The translations under genes were made by a program, and so were the position numbers. From assembly GCA_945882755.1 (NCBI GenBank), contig CAMCWS010000009.1, positions 1-36,741 on the forward strand: a stretch of 36,741 nt of DNA, read 5' to 3'. The notes beneath the pieces are model-generated. The model searched no databases. It was not told the origin of the DNA and was given only the letters and a program-made list of their open reading frames with translations. Numbering within the stretch: the first letter of the stretch is position 1; every line of letters starts with the position of its first letter. Shown piece after piece: positions 19,478-28,104 of the stretch. This DNA comes from Bordetella parapertussis (GTDB taxonomy: Bacteria > Pseudomonadota > Gammaproteobacteria > Burkholderiales > Burkholderiaceae_C).

Positions 19478-20292
19478 AAGCACGCGATGCCATGCTGATG
19501 AGCGACGAGACGCCAATGACCTTGGATATTCGTTTGATGAACATCACCAGTATCTTGCTGATGTTGGTCTTTGGTTTGGTGTTGGTGAGTGCATTGCTGT
19601 GGTGGATCGTCCGTCACCCTGTGTTTGCACTGACGGCCATCTCGGTGCAAGGGGATGTTCGTCACAACAATGCAGTCACATTAAGGGCCAATGTGGTGCC
19701 GCGATTGCGGGGTGGATTCTTCACTGTTGATTTGATGCAAGCCAGAGCCACTTTTGAAAATGTTCCTTGGGTGAGGCAAGCCTTGGTCAGGCGCGAGTTT
19801 CCAAACAGGCTGAGCGTTGAACTCGAAGAGCACCAACCGGCTGCATTCTGGGGCAATGACGCTGACTCGCGATTGCTCAACAAGCAAGGTGAAATTTTCA
19901 GCGCAAATTTTGGCGAATTGGACGATGAAAACTTGCCTCGCCTGAGTGGCCCAGATTCAGAGTCGGCCCAAGTGCTGCAAATGTATGAAGTACTGAAACC
20001 CGAACTTGGAAAATTGCAGTTCCAAATCAAAGGTTTGGAACTCACCGCACGTGGAAGTTGGCGTGCCGAACTCAAAAGTGGGGCACTGATTGAATTGGGT
20101 CGAGGCAACAGCGATGAAGTGCTGGCGCGTGTTGAACGCATGACGCTCACCTTGCCACAGGTCACGCAAAGATATGGTCGACAAACACAGGCGCTGGAAG
20201 CGGCAGATTTGCGACATGTGAATGGTTATGCCTTGCGCTTGCGTGGGGTAAGTACGCTGACATCAACATCAACATCAACAACAACAAGGTAA
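19474..20292 (+). CDS. ftsQ: Cell division protein FtsQ
   Basis: A 272-residue bitopic membrane protein linking early and late divisome components and partner of FtsL/FtsB. The short cytoplasmic start is followed by one membrane segment (~residues 24-46). A POTRA domain (~50-120, [16 protein letters not shown] onward) and the FtsQ beta domain follow. The ATG at 19474 overlaps the ddl stop (ATGA). The C-terminus ends in a Thr/Ser-repeat tail encoded by a hexanucleotide repeat. The call rests on topology, POTRA features and position between ddl and ftsA. Confidence 0.92.
   Translation: MKARDAMLMSDETPMTLDIRLMNITSILLMLVFGLVLVSALLWWIVRHPVFALTAISVQGDVRHNNAVTLRANVVPRLRGGFFTVDLMQARATFENVPWVRQALVRREFPNRLSVELEEHQPAAFWGNDADSRLLNKQGEIFSANFGELDDENLPRLSGPDSESAQVLQMYEVLKPELGKLQFQIKGLELTARGSWRAELKSGALIELGRGNSDEVLARVERMTLTLPQVTQRYGRQTQALEAADLRHVNGYALRLRGVSTLTSTSTSTTTR
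20260..20277 (+). repeat. Hexanucleotide repeat (ACATCA)x3 at the 3' end of ftsQ
   Basis: Three perfect ACATCA units followed by ACA-rich sequence encode the Thr-Ser alternating tail of FtsQ. Because the unit is six bases, gain or loss of copies would not shift the frame. Confidence 0.75.
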
Positions 20293-20308
20293 ACACACAG
20301 AGGTTTCC

Positions 20309-21538
20309 ATGGCAAAAGAGTACAAAGATTTGGTCGTAGGTTTGGATATCGGAACCAGTAAGGTAATGGTGGTGGTTGCTGAAGTGTTGCCTGGGGCAGA
20401 GTTAAAGCTTGCCGGATTTGGTATTGCCCCTAGCAGCGGATTGAAGCGCGGGGTGGTGGTCAATATCGATGCCACCGTCCAAAGCATTCAGCAAGCTTTA
20501 AAAGAAGCTGAATTGATGGCCGACTGCAAGATCACGCGTGTCTACACAGGCATCACGGGTAGCCATATACGCGGTATGAATTCACATGGCATGGTGGCAG
20601 TCAAAGACCATGAGGTCACTGCCGCTGATGTCGCCAGAGTGGTTGAAACTGCCAAGGCCATCAATATTTCCACTGACCAGCGACTGCTTTTGGTCGAACC
20701 ACAAGAATTTGTCATCGATGGCCATGATGTCAAAGAACCGATTGGTATGAGTGGCATCCGTTTGGAGGCAAAGGTGCACATCGTCACCGGCGCTCAAAGT
20801 GCGGCAGAGAACATCATCAAGTGTGTGCGTCGTTGCGGACTTGACGTAGAGCAGCTCATGCTCAACCCCTTGGCGTCCAGCCATTCAGTGCTGACCGCGG
20901 ACGAGCGTGAACTGGGTGTGGCATTGGTTGACATTGGCGCTGGTACCACCGATGTCGCCATTTTCACCAATGGCGCTATTCGACACACTGCTGTGATTCC
21001 CATTGCAGGCGACTTGATTACCAGCGATATTGCGATGGCCCTGCGCACACCCACCAAAGATGCGGAGGACATCAAAGTCGAGTCTGGCTTTGCCAAGCAA
21101 CTGCTGGCTGATCCCAATGTGCAAGTAGAGGTGCCAGGGCTGGGTGACAGGGGGCCCAGGATGCTGAGTCGACAAAATTTGGCTGGCGTGATCGAGCCTC
21201 GGATTGAAGAAATATTTTCTTTGGTGCAACAGGTGTTGCGAGACTCAGGCTACGAAGAAGTACTCTCGTCTGGCATTGTGCTCACGGGTGGGAGCGCCAT
21301 GATGCCGGGCATGATCGAGCTGGGTGAAGACATATTTTTGAAGGCGGTTCGACGTGGCGTTCCGCGCTACAGCAGTGCATTGTCAGACATGGTTTCTCAT
21401 CCTCGTGCGGCCACAGTGATGGGCTTGCTTGAAGAAGCCCGCTTGGCCCGGTTGCGCGGCTTCAGAGTCGCGCAGAAAAATGGCTCTATGAAAACGGCCA
21501 TGGGGCGAGTCAAAGACTGGTTTGTAGGGAACTTCTGA
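20309..21538 (+). CDS. ftsA: Cell division protein FtsA
   Basis: A 409-residue actin-like ATPase that anchors FtsZ to the cytoplasmic membrane and recruits downstream divisome proteins. The phosphate-1 motif is VVGLDIGTSKVMVVV at the N-terminus, and the phosphate-2 region is VALVDIGAGTTDVAIF. The 1C domain lies between these blocks. ILTGG-type adenosine-binding sequence (GIVLTGGSAMMPGM) follows. The last ~15 residues, ending GRVKDWFVGNF, look like the amphipathic membrane-targeting helix. The gene starts 16 bases after ftsQ with an AGAGG-type RBS. Confidence 0.96.
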   Translation: MAKEYKDLVVGLDIGTSKVMVVVAEVLPGAELKLAGFGIAPSSGLKRGVVVNIDATVQSIQQALKEAELMADCKITRVYTGITGSHIRGMNSHGMVAVKDHEVTAADVARVVETAKAINISTDQRLLLVEPQEFVIDGHDVKEPIGMSGIRLEAKVHIVTGAQSAAENIIKCVRRCGLDVEQLMLNPLASSHSVLTADERELGVALVDIGAGTTDVAIFTNGAIRHTAVIPIAGDLITSDIAMALRTPTKDAEDIKVESGFAKQLLADPNVQVEVPGLGDRGPRMLSRQNLAGVIEPRIEEIFSLVQQVLRDSGYEEVLSSGIVLTGGSAMMPGMIELGEDIFLKAVRRGVPRYSSALSDMVSHPRAATVMGLLEEARLARLRGFRVAQKNGSMKTAMGRVKDWFVGNF

Positions 21539-21651
21539 TGATGAATACACACTTTCACTTCCCACATCAACACGAGTCCTGTCTGTTTGGTCACCACCGT
21601 CGATGGCGACCTTGTATTCGAGGTGCGCCGCCCATCAGTGAAGACTGCTGA
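21538..21651 (+). CDS. Candidate small ORF coupled to the ftsA stop
   Basis: A 37-codon frame whose ATG shares a base with the ftsA stop (TGATG), the same coupling geometry used by several genes upstream. The peptide is rich in His (seven), Arg and Cys (three) and matches no family I know. A second, overlapping frame (TTG 21587 to stop 21724) also reads as plausible protein and runs into the ftsZ start. At most one is likely to be real, and neither may be. No RBS of its own is needed if coupled. Confidence is low. Confidence 0.2.
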   Translation: MMNTHFHFPHQHESCLFGHHRRWRPCIRGAPPISEDC

Positions 21652-21704
21652 CACATTGCTTGAAATTAACGGTTTAACAGACAACACAGAAATTGGAGAA
21701 AAAC

Positions 21705-22949
21705 ATGAACATAGAAATGATTGAAAAAAACGAATTCAGCTCTGACACCCAAATCCGTGTAATCGGTGTCGGTGGAGGTGGTGGTAATGCGGTTGAACAC
21801 ATGATCAAAAGCGGTGTCCGGGGCGTAGAGTTCATCTGCGCAAACACCGATGCGCAGGCCTTGCGCGTCAGTTCTGCGCACCGCGTGATTCAACTGGGTG
21901 ACAACGGCTTGGGCGCTGGCAGTAAACCAGAGCGTGGTCAGTCTGCAGCAGAGGCTGTTACCGAAACCATTCGTGAGGTACTCGAAGGCGCAAACATGGT
22001 CTTCATCACCGCTGGTATGGGCGGTGGAACAGGCACAGGTGCAGCTCCCGTGGTTGCCCGCGTGGCGCGTGAAATGGGCATCTTGACGGTGGGTGTGGTC
22101 ACCAAGCCATTCGACTGGGAGGGTGGTCGACGCATGACCAATGCTGAGGCTGGTTTGGCCGAGCTAGAAGCCAACGTGGATTCTTTGATCGTGGTGCTGA
22201 ATGAAAAATTGCTGGATGTATTGGGCGACGATGTCACCCAAGACCAAGCCTTTGCTTATGCCAATGATGTGCTGCGCAACTCTGTAGGTGGTATCGCCGA
22301 GATCATCAATGTGGAAGCCTTGGTGAACGTTGACTTTGAAGATGTGCGTACTGTCATGAGCGAGCAAGGCAAAGCCATGATGGGTACAGCCACCGCCAAC
22401 GGACCAGACCGCGCACGCATTGCCGCTGAGCAAGCCGTGGCTTGCCCTTTGCTCGAAGGTGTGGATATGACCGGTGCCAAGGGTGTGTTGGTGCTCATCA
22501 CAGCAGCCAAAGGCGGTTTGAAACTGGCCGAGTCCCGTGAAGCCATGAACACCATTCGCGCATTTGCATCCTCAGAAGCCCATGTGATTTATGGCACGGC
22601 TTATGATGAATCGCTGGGTGACCAAATTCGCGTCACGGTGGTGGCAACAGGATTGGCGCATGCAGGTAAGCGCATTGCACCCCCCTTGACCGTCATTCAA
22701 CGCACTGGGACAGACAATGTCGGCTATGCACCGCAAGCCATCATGCCCAGCAGCGCCATGACAGAAAGCAGCCATATGGCCAGCAGTCTTCCAAGCGCAA
22801 TATCACCAGCAGACTACGGCAACGTCAATGTCCCCAGCGTTTGGCGAACACGTGACCGTACACAAGCAGCTGCCAAAGTTGACGCCATGTCTTCAGGTGG
22901 CATGGATAACTACGAAATCCCAGCTTTTTTGCGAAAACAAGCCGATTAA
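21705..22949 (+). CDS. ftsZ: Cell division protein FtsZ
   Basis: A 414-residue tubulin-like GTPase that forms the Z ring. The N-terminal core shows [15 protein letters not shown]. The tubulin signature GGGTGTG is at residues 106-112, and the T7 loop region reads [13 protein letters not shown] variable linker leads to the conserved tail [14 protein letters not shown], the docking peptide for FtsA and other partners. The ATG at 21705 is preceded by GGAG at 21695-21698; a TTG at 21693 overlaps that RBS and is rejected. Unlike most dcw junctions, ftsA and ftsZ are separated by 166 bases, room for separate expression control. Confidence 0.97.
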   Translation: MNIEMIEKNEFSSDTQIRVIGVGGGGGNAVEHMIKSGVRGVEFICANTDAQALRVSSAHRVIQLGDNGLGAGSKPERGQSAAEAVTETIREVLEGANMVFITAGMGGGTGTGAAPVVARVAREMGILTVGVVTKPFDWEGGRRMTNAEAGLAELEANVDSLIVVLNEKLLDVLGDDVTQDQAFAYANDVLRNSVGGIAEIINVEALVNVDFEDVRTVMSEQGKAMMGTATANGPDRARIAAEQAVACPLLEGVDMTGAKGVLVLITAAKGGLKLAESREAMNTIRAFASSEAHVIYGTAYDESLGDQIRVTVVATGLAHAGKRIAPPLTVIQRTGTDNVGYAPQAIMPSSAMTESSHMASSLPSAISPADYGNVNVPSVWRTRDRTQAAAKVDAMSSGGMDNYEIPAFLRKQAD

Positions 22950-22959
22950 AATCACAGGC

Positions 22960-23883
22960 GTGCTTAAACAAAGAACCCTGCAAACCCTCACCCGTGCCGT
23001 CGGCGTTGGCCTGCACAGCGGCCAGCGGGTAGAGCTGTGTCTGCGTCCTGCTCCCCCTGACACTGGGGTGGTTTTCAGGCGCATCGATTTGAGCCATCCA
23101 GTAGAAATCCCTGTCACCGCGACTGCAGTGACAGACACGCGGTTGGCCTCCACTATTTCTGCCCACGGCGTGAAAGTCTTGACGGTAGAGCATTTGATGT
23201 CGGCTTGCTCAGGCTTGGGCATTGACAACTTGTATGTGGACATCACAGCCGAAGAGGTTCCCATCCTCGATGGCTCATCTGCCTCGTTTGTATTTCTTTT
23301 GCAAAGCGCAGGTATCTTGTTGCAAGATGCACCCAAGCGCTTTATCCGTGTGCTCAGCGAAGTCTGTGTCATGGAGGGCTCGGCAGAGCAACGCAAATGG
23401 GCCAAACTCGAGCCCTACCATGGTTACAAATTAAGCTTTGAAATTGATTTTCAACATCCCGCGGTGGATGCCACTGGCCAGCGAGTTGAGTTTGACACCG
23501 AAACTGGCAGTTACGTCAAAGACATTGCCAGAGCCCGTACTTTTGGCTTTTCAAAAGACATAGAACATATGCGCGCTAATGGTTTGGCATTAGGTGGCGG
23601 ATTAGACAACGCCATCGTGATGGATGATTACAAAGTGCTCAATAGCGATGGGTTGCGCTATGACGATGAATTTGTGAAACACAAAATACTCGACGCCATG
23701 GGTGATTTGTATCTCTTAGGGCGTCCCTTGCTGGCGTCCTACAGCGCGTTTCGCTCTGGTCACGCCATGAACAACCGCTTGCTGCGCGAGTTGCTCAGCC
23801 AACCCCAAGCGTATGAAATCGTCAGCTTCGAGGACGAGCGGCGTGCTCCAAGGGGTTTGGCCCAACTCGCACCTGCTTGGTAG
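22960..23883 (+). CDS. lpxC: UDP-3-O-acyl-GlcNAc deacetylase LpxC
   Basis: A 307-residue zinc enzyme catalysing the first committed step of lipid A synthesis. With the GTG start at 22960 the zinc and catalytic residues fall where expected: Glu77 and His78 in TVEHLMSA (E. coli Glu78/His79), His241 and Asp245 in [10 protein letters not shown], and His268 in SGHAMNN. GTG is chosen because upstream in-frame starts lie inside ftsZ and would add unrelated sequence; only weak SD-like AGG precedes it. It starts 10 bases after ftsZ and its last 62 bases overlap the 3' end of ruvC on the other strand. Confidence 0.94.
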   Translation: MLKQRTLQTLTRAVGVGLHSGQRVELCLRPAPPDTGVVFRRIDLSHPVEIPVTATAVTDTRLASTISAHGVKVLTVEHLMSACSGLGIDNLYVDITAEEVPILDGSSASFVFLLQSAGILLQDAPKRFIRVLSEVCVMEGSAEQRKWAKLEPYHGYKLSFEIDFQHPAVDATGQRVEFDTETGSYVKDIARARTFGFSKDIEHMRANGLALGGGLDNAIVMDDYKVLNSDGLRYDDEFVKHKILDAMGDLYLLGRPLLASYSAFRSGHAMNNRLLRELLSQPQAYEIVSFEDERRAPRGLAQLAPAW

Positions 23884-24397
23884 CTTTTGGTGCCACATCC
23901 ATCATGCGTGAACTGTGGCGGGCATGCGCATGTGTGATCGCCAAGCCCAGAGCATCGGCTGCGTCAGGCCCTGGTAAAGCCGGCAACTTCAGCAATCGCT
24001 TGACCATCTCCTGAACCTGCGCTTTAGCCGCTTTGCCGTGTCCAGCAATGGCTTTTTTCATTTGCAATGCGGTGTATTCAGTCACGGACAAATCTTTTTG
24101 CACCAAAGATGTCAAGCACGCGCCTCTGGCTTGGCCAAGCAACAGACTGGCTTGTGGATTCATATTGACAAAGACAATTTCAACCGCTGATTCATGGGGC
24201 GCATAGCGCTCAACTACTTGTGCAATGCCGTTGAAAATCACATTCAACCGCGCAGGCAAATCGTCGCGCGGAAGATGCGTGGTGGTGATGGTGCCGCTGG
24301 CCACATAGCGCAATTGACTGCCTGTGCTGTCGATCACACCAAAACCGACACATTGCAAGCCTGGGTCTATGCCCAAAATACGCACGAGCTCTGTCAT
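23822..24397 (-). CDS. ruvC: Holliday junction endonuclease RuvC
   Basis: A 191-residue resolvase that cleaves Holliday junctions with RuvAB. The four catalytic acidic residues are visible: Asp11 in GIDPGLQ, Glu73 in AVEIVFV, and Asp145 and Asp148 in [16 protein letters not shown]. Beyond residue ~165 there is a tail of about 25 residues, rich in Arg, Lys and Pro, which makes it longer than the E. coli protein (173). The tail is encoded opposite the 3' end of lpxC. The start overlaps the mtgA stop by four bases, so it is the last gene of a minus-strand operon. Confidence 0.94.
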   Translation of the reverse strand: MTELVRILGIDPGLQCVGFGVIDSTGSQLRYVASGTITTTHLPRDDLPARLNVIFNGIAQVVERYAPHESAVEIVFVNMNPQASLLLGQARGACLTSLVQKDLSVTEYTALQMKKAIAGHGKAAKAQVQEMVKRLLKLPALPGPDAADALGLAITHAHARHSSRMMDVAPKATKQVRVGPNPLEHAARPRS

Positions 24398-25137
24398 GGC
24401 AGTGCCACCATAGGCATACGGGCCAAAATAGTGGAAGCTCGGTCATTCAAATAAGGAGACCGAGGAAATTTTTCGTAGTATTTGGGACGCGGCAACATGA
24501 CCGCCAGTCGTGCGGCCTCTGCAGCAGTCAATTTGGTAATTGATCGACCATGGTAATGCCGTGCTGCCGCTTCGACACCAAAAACACCTTGCCCCCATTC
24601 GACGTTATTGAGGTAAATTTCCAAAATACGTTGTTTGCTTAAGCATTGCTCTAAGGCGATAGTCAAAACCAGTTCTTGTGCTTTGCGAAAGAAAGTTCTT
24701 TCGCCACTGAGAAAAAGGTTTTTTGCTAACTGCTGCGTGATGGTTGAGCCGCCCACCACTTTAGGGGTTTGATTTTTGGCTTGTGCTCTGGCCTCAGCAC
24801 GTGCGTTTTTGCTCCAAGCACGCTCGAGAGCGTCCCACTGAACGCCTGTATGTGACGCAAAAACATCGTCCTCAGAAGCAATCACCGCGCGTTGGATATG
24901 CAATGGCAATTTAGGTTGAGCAACCCATTGCTGCGACCAACGAACAGCAGGGTATTTGTGGCTGAGACGCCCAAGCTCAGAGCGTTGGAAAGCAGTGGAA
25001 CCGGGGTCCACATAGCGCATCATGGCGATACGTGCAACGAAAAAAACCTGCAAACCCAAAGCACACCAAAAGAAAAAAACAAGCCATCTCAGTCCTGCAA
25101 GAAGAAACTGATGGCGACGACGCGAAGAAACAGTCAT
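24394..25137 (-). CDS. mtgA: Monofunctional peptidoglycan glycosyltransferase MtgA
   Basis: A 247-residue GT51 enzyme that polymerises lipid II without a transpeptidase domain. One N-terminal membrane segment (~residues 11-36) precedes the catalytic domain. Its motifs are [10 protein letters not shown] (89-98, Glu89 catalytic), [15 protein letters not shown] (129-143), [14 protein letters not shown] and [20 protein letters not shown] (173-192). It overlaps the TonB-like gene and ruvC by four bases each, so the three are probably cotranscribed. Confidence 0.95.
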   Translation of the reverse strand: MTVSSRRRHQFLLAGLRWLVFFFWCALGLQVFFVARIAMMRYVDPGSTAFQRSELGRLSHKYPAVRWSQQWVAQPKLPLHIQRAVIASEDDVFASHTGVQWDALERAWSKNARAEARAQAKNQTPKVVGGSTITQQLAKNLFLSGERTFFRKAQELVLTIALEQCLSKQRILEIYLNNVEWGQGVFGVEAAARHYHGRSITKLTAAEAARLAVMLPRPKYYEKFPRSPYLNDRASTILARMPMVALP

Positions 25138-25985
25138 TCGCCTTGCAAAGTAGTTTGTAAAGTGTTGTTGTGGTCAAAGCTGAACCGCGTGACCAAAGCC
25201 AGTTGGTCCATTGAGCGGCGCATGGCATCGTTGAACGGGCCATAGGGACCGGCGTTACGCGCAATTTGCTTGGCATGAAAGTCAAGCAAAGGGTTGCCAG
25301 AGCCTTGGGAAACCTCCGCCGAGATGACTTGTCCGCGTGTATCGATGGTGATGACCATGATCAACGAGCCATACAGTTTTTGACCTTGCGATTGTGGGAA
25401 ATCCAAGGTTCCCTTGGCCTCAATCTTGCGTCGAATCACGTCGTAGTAACGAGCGTACGAAGCTTCTTGGGTGCTGGGGCTGACATAGCGTTTACGGGGG
25501 CGTGCATTCTCTTCTTGTATGCGTTTTTCGATCTGGGCCAGCAAGTTGATAAGTTGCTGGCGTTGCCGCTCAATCGCAGGATCTTTGTTGGTGTTGTGCG
25601 AAGCATTGAGTTTGGCCAATGTTTGTTTTGTGCGGGTGAGTAACTCAGCTTGCTCACGTTCTTTCTCAGCAATTTTTTGCTGTAATTGGTTATCCGCTTG
25701 ACCGGAGCGGGTAGTGGGCGAATTGATCAATGGTGAGGTTGATCTGTCTTTGGTGGTTTCACCACCACCTGCCAGATTCGTTTGAGCGATAGCCTTGGGT
25801 TTGGCTGGGGCTTTTTCGTCTGACTCGGTGTTGACCAAAATCACTTCCAAACCAGTGTCGCGTAACAACCGATCGATATTCTCTGGGGGCGTTAGCTGCA
25901 CAGCCAGTAAGACAGCATGAACAGTCAGTGAAATGCCCAGGGCCCAGGGCAAAAGTCTGTCAGCATGGGAAAAGGCTACAAGCAT
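25134..25985 (-). CDS. TonB-like energy transducer / TolA-like periplasmic protein
   Basis: A 283-residue protein anchored by one N-terminal membrane segment (~residues 12-30, LPWALGISLTVHAVLLAVQL). A low-complexity linker and a charged helix or coiled coil (~95-165, QQKIAEKEREQAELL onward) follow. The C-terminal TonB domain (~175-270) contains YGSLIMVITIDTRGQVISAEVSQGSG. TonB-family proteins transmit proton-motive energy from ExbBD to outer-membrane receptors, but no exbB or exbD is nearby, so the partner is unknown. The long helix also resembles TolA. It starts 18 bases after the ribonuclease gene. Confidence 0.8.
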   Translation of the reverse strand: MLVAFSHADRLLPWALGISLTVHAVLLAVQLTPPENIDRLLRDTGLEVILVNTESDEKAPAKPKAIAQTNLAGGGETTKDRSTSPLINSPTTRSGQADNQLQQKIAEKEREQAELLTRTKQTLAKLNASHNTNKDPAIERQRQQLINLLAQIEKRIQEENARPRKRYVSPSTQEASYARYYDVIRRKIEAKGTLDFPQSQGQKLYGSLIMVITIDTRGQVISAEVSQGSGNPLLDFHAKQIARNAGPYGPFNDAMRRSMDQLALVTRFSFDHNNTLQTTLQGE

Positions 25986-26003
25986 CTGCGTGGTTCAAAA
26001 AAA

Positions 26004-28064
26004 TTAGCTGGGTGCGTCCGTAGGCGCAGTAGGTGCAAGGTCAGCATCATTCAAGTCAACTGCAATGGCAAGGGGGCCGGCTGCCAACTCTTCATCTTCT
26101 TCGGTGTTGATGGGCTCTTGCGTTTGCTGCAAGGATTCAATGAATTGTGCATGGATATCCAAGGCAATCAAATCCATATCACCTAAGCGAACCCGCACCC
26201 GACTGCCTCTCTCAAGCGCTGGAGAACCCATGACAGAAAAAACCAGCGGCAAATGGTCAGCACGTGCCAGCGCAGGTTCGCCTGGAAAGGATTTGATCAC
26301 GGTAGCGTCGAGTTCCGCAAGTGCATTTTGGCGCAAATACTGCAAAGTCCAAAAGCGCTCCATGCTGGCTTGGTGGGTGTTGTAGGCGCTGTAGGCGGAT
26401 TCAAAAGCGGTGATGATGCCAAAGAGTTCTGCATCCTTGGGTTTGAAAGGGGCTGCCAGTGCAGCGGTTGCGCCATGGCGCACACCTGCAATCAATTGCC
26501 ACTGGTTGACCAAATCTGTGTAGCGACGCAAGGGCGAGGTACTCCAAGCGTAACTGGGGACGCCGATGCCAGCATGGGGCAGGGCCTTGGTGCCCATGCG
26601 AACTTTGATGCCTGGCGCCAAAGAGGCTTGGCTGCGGTAAATGGCAGGCACGCCCAAACTGGCTAACCATTGCCCCCAGGTGCTGTTGGCCAAAATCATG
26701 GCTTCAGCCACGATCAAGTCCAGCGGCGACCCGCGTGTGCGAATGCTGATGCCTACGCTTTCATGTCCATTCGGACCGGTATCGGCGACTTCTGCCAAGC
26801 GGAAGTTGTAATCGGGGCGGTTGAAAGTTTCGGGTTTGCCACGAACAACTTCCCGCGCTGCTTTCGAATGTTTTGCCAGACGAAACAAGAAGGCCAATTC
26901 GGCATGGGGCATGGCGACCACAGGGGTGGTTTCCACACCGCTGGCCTCTTTGCTCAGCCAGCTTTCGGTAACCACCGTGTCCAGTTGGTCGTGGCGCATA
27001 TTGGCTTGAATGAGCACCAACTCTAGGCGAGTTTCGGTATGGAGAACGGACAAAGTTTGCGCATCAAAGCTGACATACAAGGACAGGGCTGGACAGTTGC
27101 GGCCTTCTTGCAAGGTGTAGGCCTGCACCACGCTGTCAGGCAACATGGTGATTTTGTGGCCTGGCATGTACACCGTCGATAAACGGGCACGCCCACACAT
27201 ATCGATGGCGTCTCCCGGCTTGAGTGCCAAAGCTGGTGCGGCAATGTGGATGCCCACAGTGATGCGGTCGCTGCCCAAGCCTTGCACCGACAAAGCGTCA
27301 TCAATTTCGGTGGTTTGCGAGTCATCGATGGAATAGGCTTTGACAGAGGCCAAAGGCAAGTCAGTGGTGATGGCTGGCGCTTGTAGCGGAGGGAATGCCG
27401 TTCCTTTGGGAAAATGCTCAAACAAAAAACGCTGCCAGTGGAAGTCGTAAGCGGAGCGGATGGCGCCCGCTTTTTGCAGCAATACCAATGGCGCGGTTTG
27501 GCTTTCTTTAGACGCCTCGACCACGGCTTTGTATTCGGGGGCGTTTTTATCGGGCTTAAAGAGAATTTTGAAGAGTTGTGTCTGTACTTGAGGCGGACAT
27601 CGGCCAAGCATGAGTTCTTGTGCCCAATCTGAAATTTGCAGTTGAAGCTGCTTTTTCTTTTCAATAGCGATCAGGGCTTGTTGGACTATCTCAGCCGAGG
27701 CTTTGCGAAAGCGACCCTTGCCAGCTCGACGGAAATAGTGGGGAGCTTCAAACAAGCAAAGCAAGGTGCCCAATTGCTCGCTGGGGCTGGCGTCTTTGGA
27801 GAAATAGTCACGGGCTAAATCGGCAAACCCAAATTCTTCTTGGGGTGCAAACTCCCAAGCCATGTCCACTTCCATGCTGGCAGCGACCGCTTTGCCGGCC
27901 AACATGAATTCTGTCGGCTGGGGTTTATCAAACTTCATCAGCAATTGGTTGGATTTAACCTTGACACGTTTACCACTGTCTAGTTCGAGTTGAGCAGACG
28001 CATCGGACTCGGACAATACCCGCCCCGTGTTGAATTTCCCGCCTTCTTCATAAAGTGCATACAT
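26004..28064 (-). CDS. RNB-domain exoribonuclease (RNase II/R family)
   Basis: A 686-residue protein with the RNB catalytic domain in the middle. The metal-binding block YSIDDSQTTEIDDALSV gives Asp247, Glu253, Asp255 and Asp256, aligned with E. coli RNase II Asp201, Asp207, Asp209 and Asp210; Glu replaces the second Asp. ARLSTVYMPGHKITMLPDSV and WSTSPLRRYTDLVNQWQL are further RNB signatures. A 3'-5' exoribonuclease role is expected. The start at 28064 is preferred because GGGAGA lies about ten bases upstream and the family often begins MxALxEEGGKF; ATGs at 28082 and 28106 are alternatives. It is transcribed divergently from rodA with about 40 bases between starts. Confidence 0.87.
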   Translation of the reverse strand: MYALYEEGGKFNTGRVLSESDASAQLELDSGKRVKVKSNQLLMKFDKPQPTEFMLAGKAVAASMEVDMAWEFAPQEEFGFADLARDYFSKDASPSEQLGTLLCLFEAPHYFRRAGKGRFRKASAEIVQQALIAIEKKKQLQLQISDWAQELMLGRCPPQVQTQLFKILFKPDKNAPEYKAVVEASKESQTAPLVLLQKAGAIRSAYDFHWQRFLFEHFPKGTAFPPLQAPAITTDLPLASVKAYSIDDSQTTEIDDALSVQGLGSDRITVGIHIAAPALALKPGDAIDMCGRARLSTVYMPGHKITMLPDSVVQAYTLQEGRNCPALSLYVSFDAQTLSVLHTETRLELVLIQANMRHDQLDTVVTESWLSKEASGVETTPVVAMPHAELAFLFRLAKHSKAAREVVRGKPETFNRPDYNFRLAEVADTGPNGHESVGISIRTRGSPLDLIVAEAMILANSTWGQWLASLGVPAIYRSQASLAPGIKVRMGTKALPHAGIGVPSYAWSTSPLRRYTDLVNQWQLIAGVRHGATAALAAPFKPKDAELFGIITAFESAYSAYNTHQASMERFWTLQYLRQNALAELDATVIKSFPGEPALARADHLPLVFSVMGSPALERGSRVRVRLGDMDLIALDIHAQFIESLQQTQEPINTEEDEELAAGPLAIAVDLNDADLAPTAPTDAPS

Positions 28065-28104
28065 GGGGGCGGATTCTCCCATGGCGCTCCGATAAACTTC
28101 GGGC

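Noticed and set aside
21648..21684. Possible ftsZ promoter (CTGACA or TTGCTT with TTTAAC).
   Set aside because: Spacing does not fit a standard sigma70 promoter in any combination tried, so it was not annotated.
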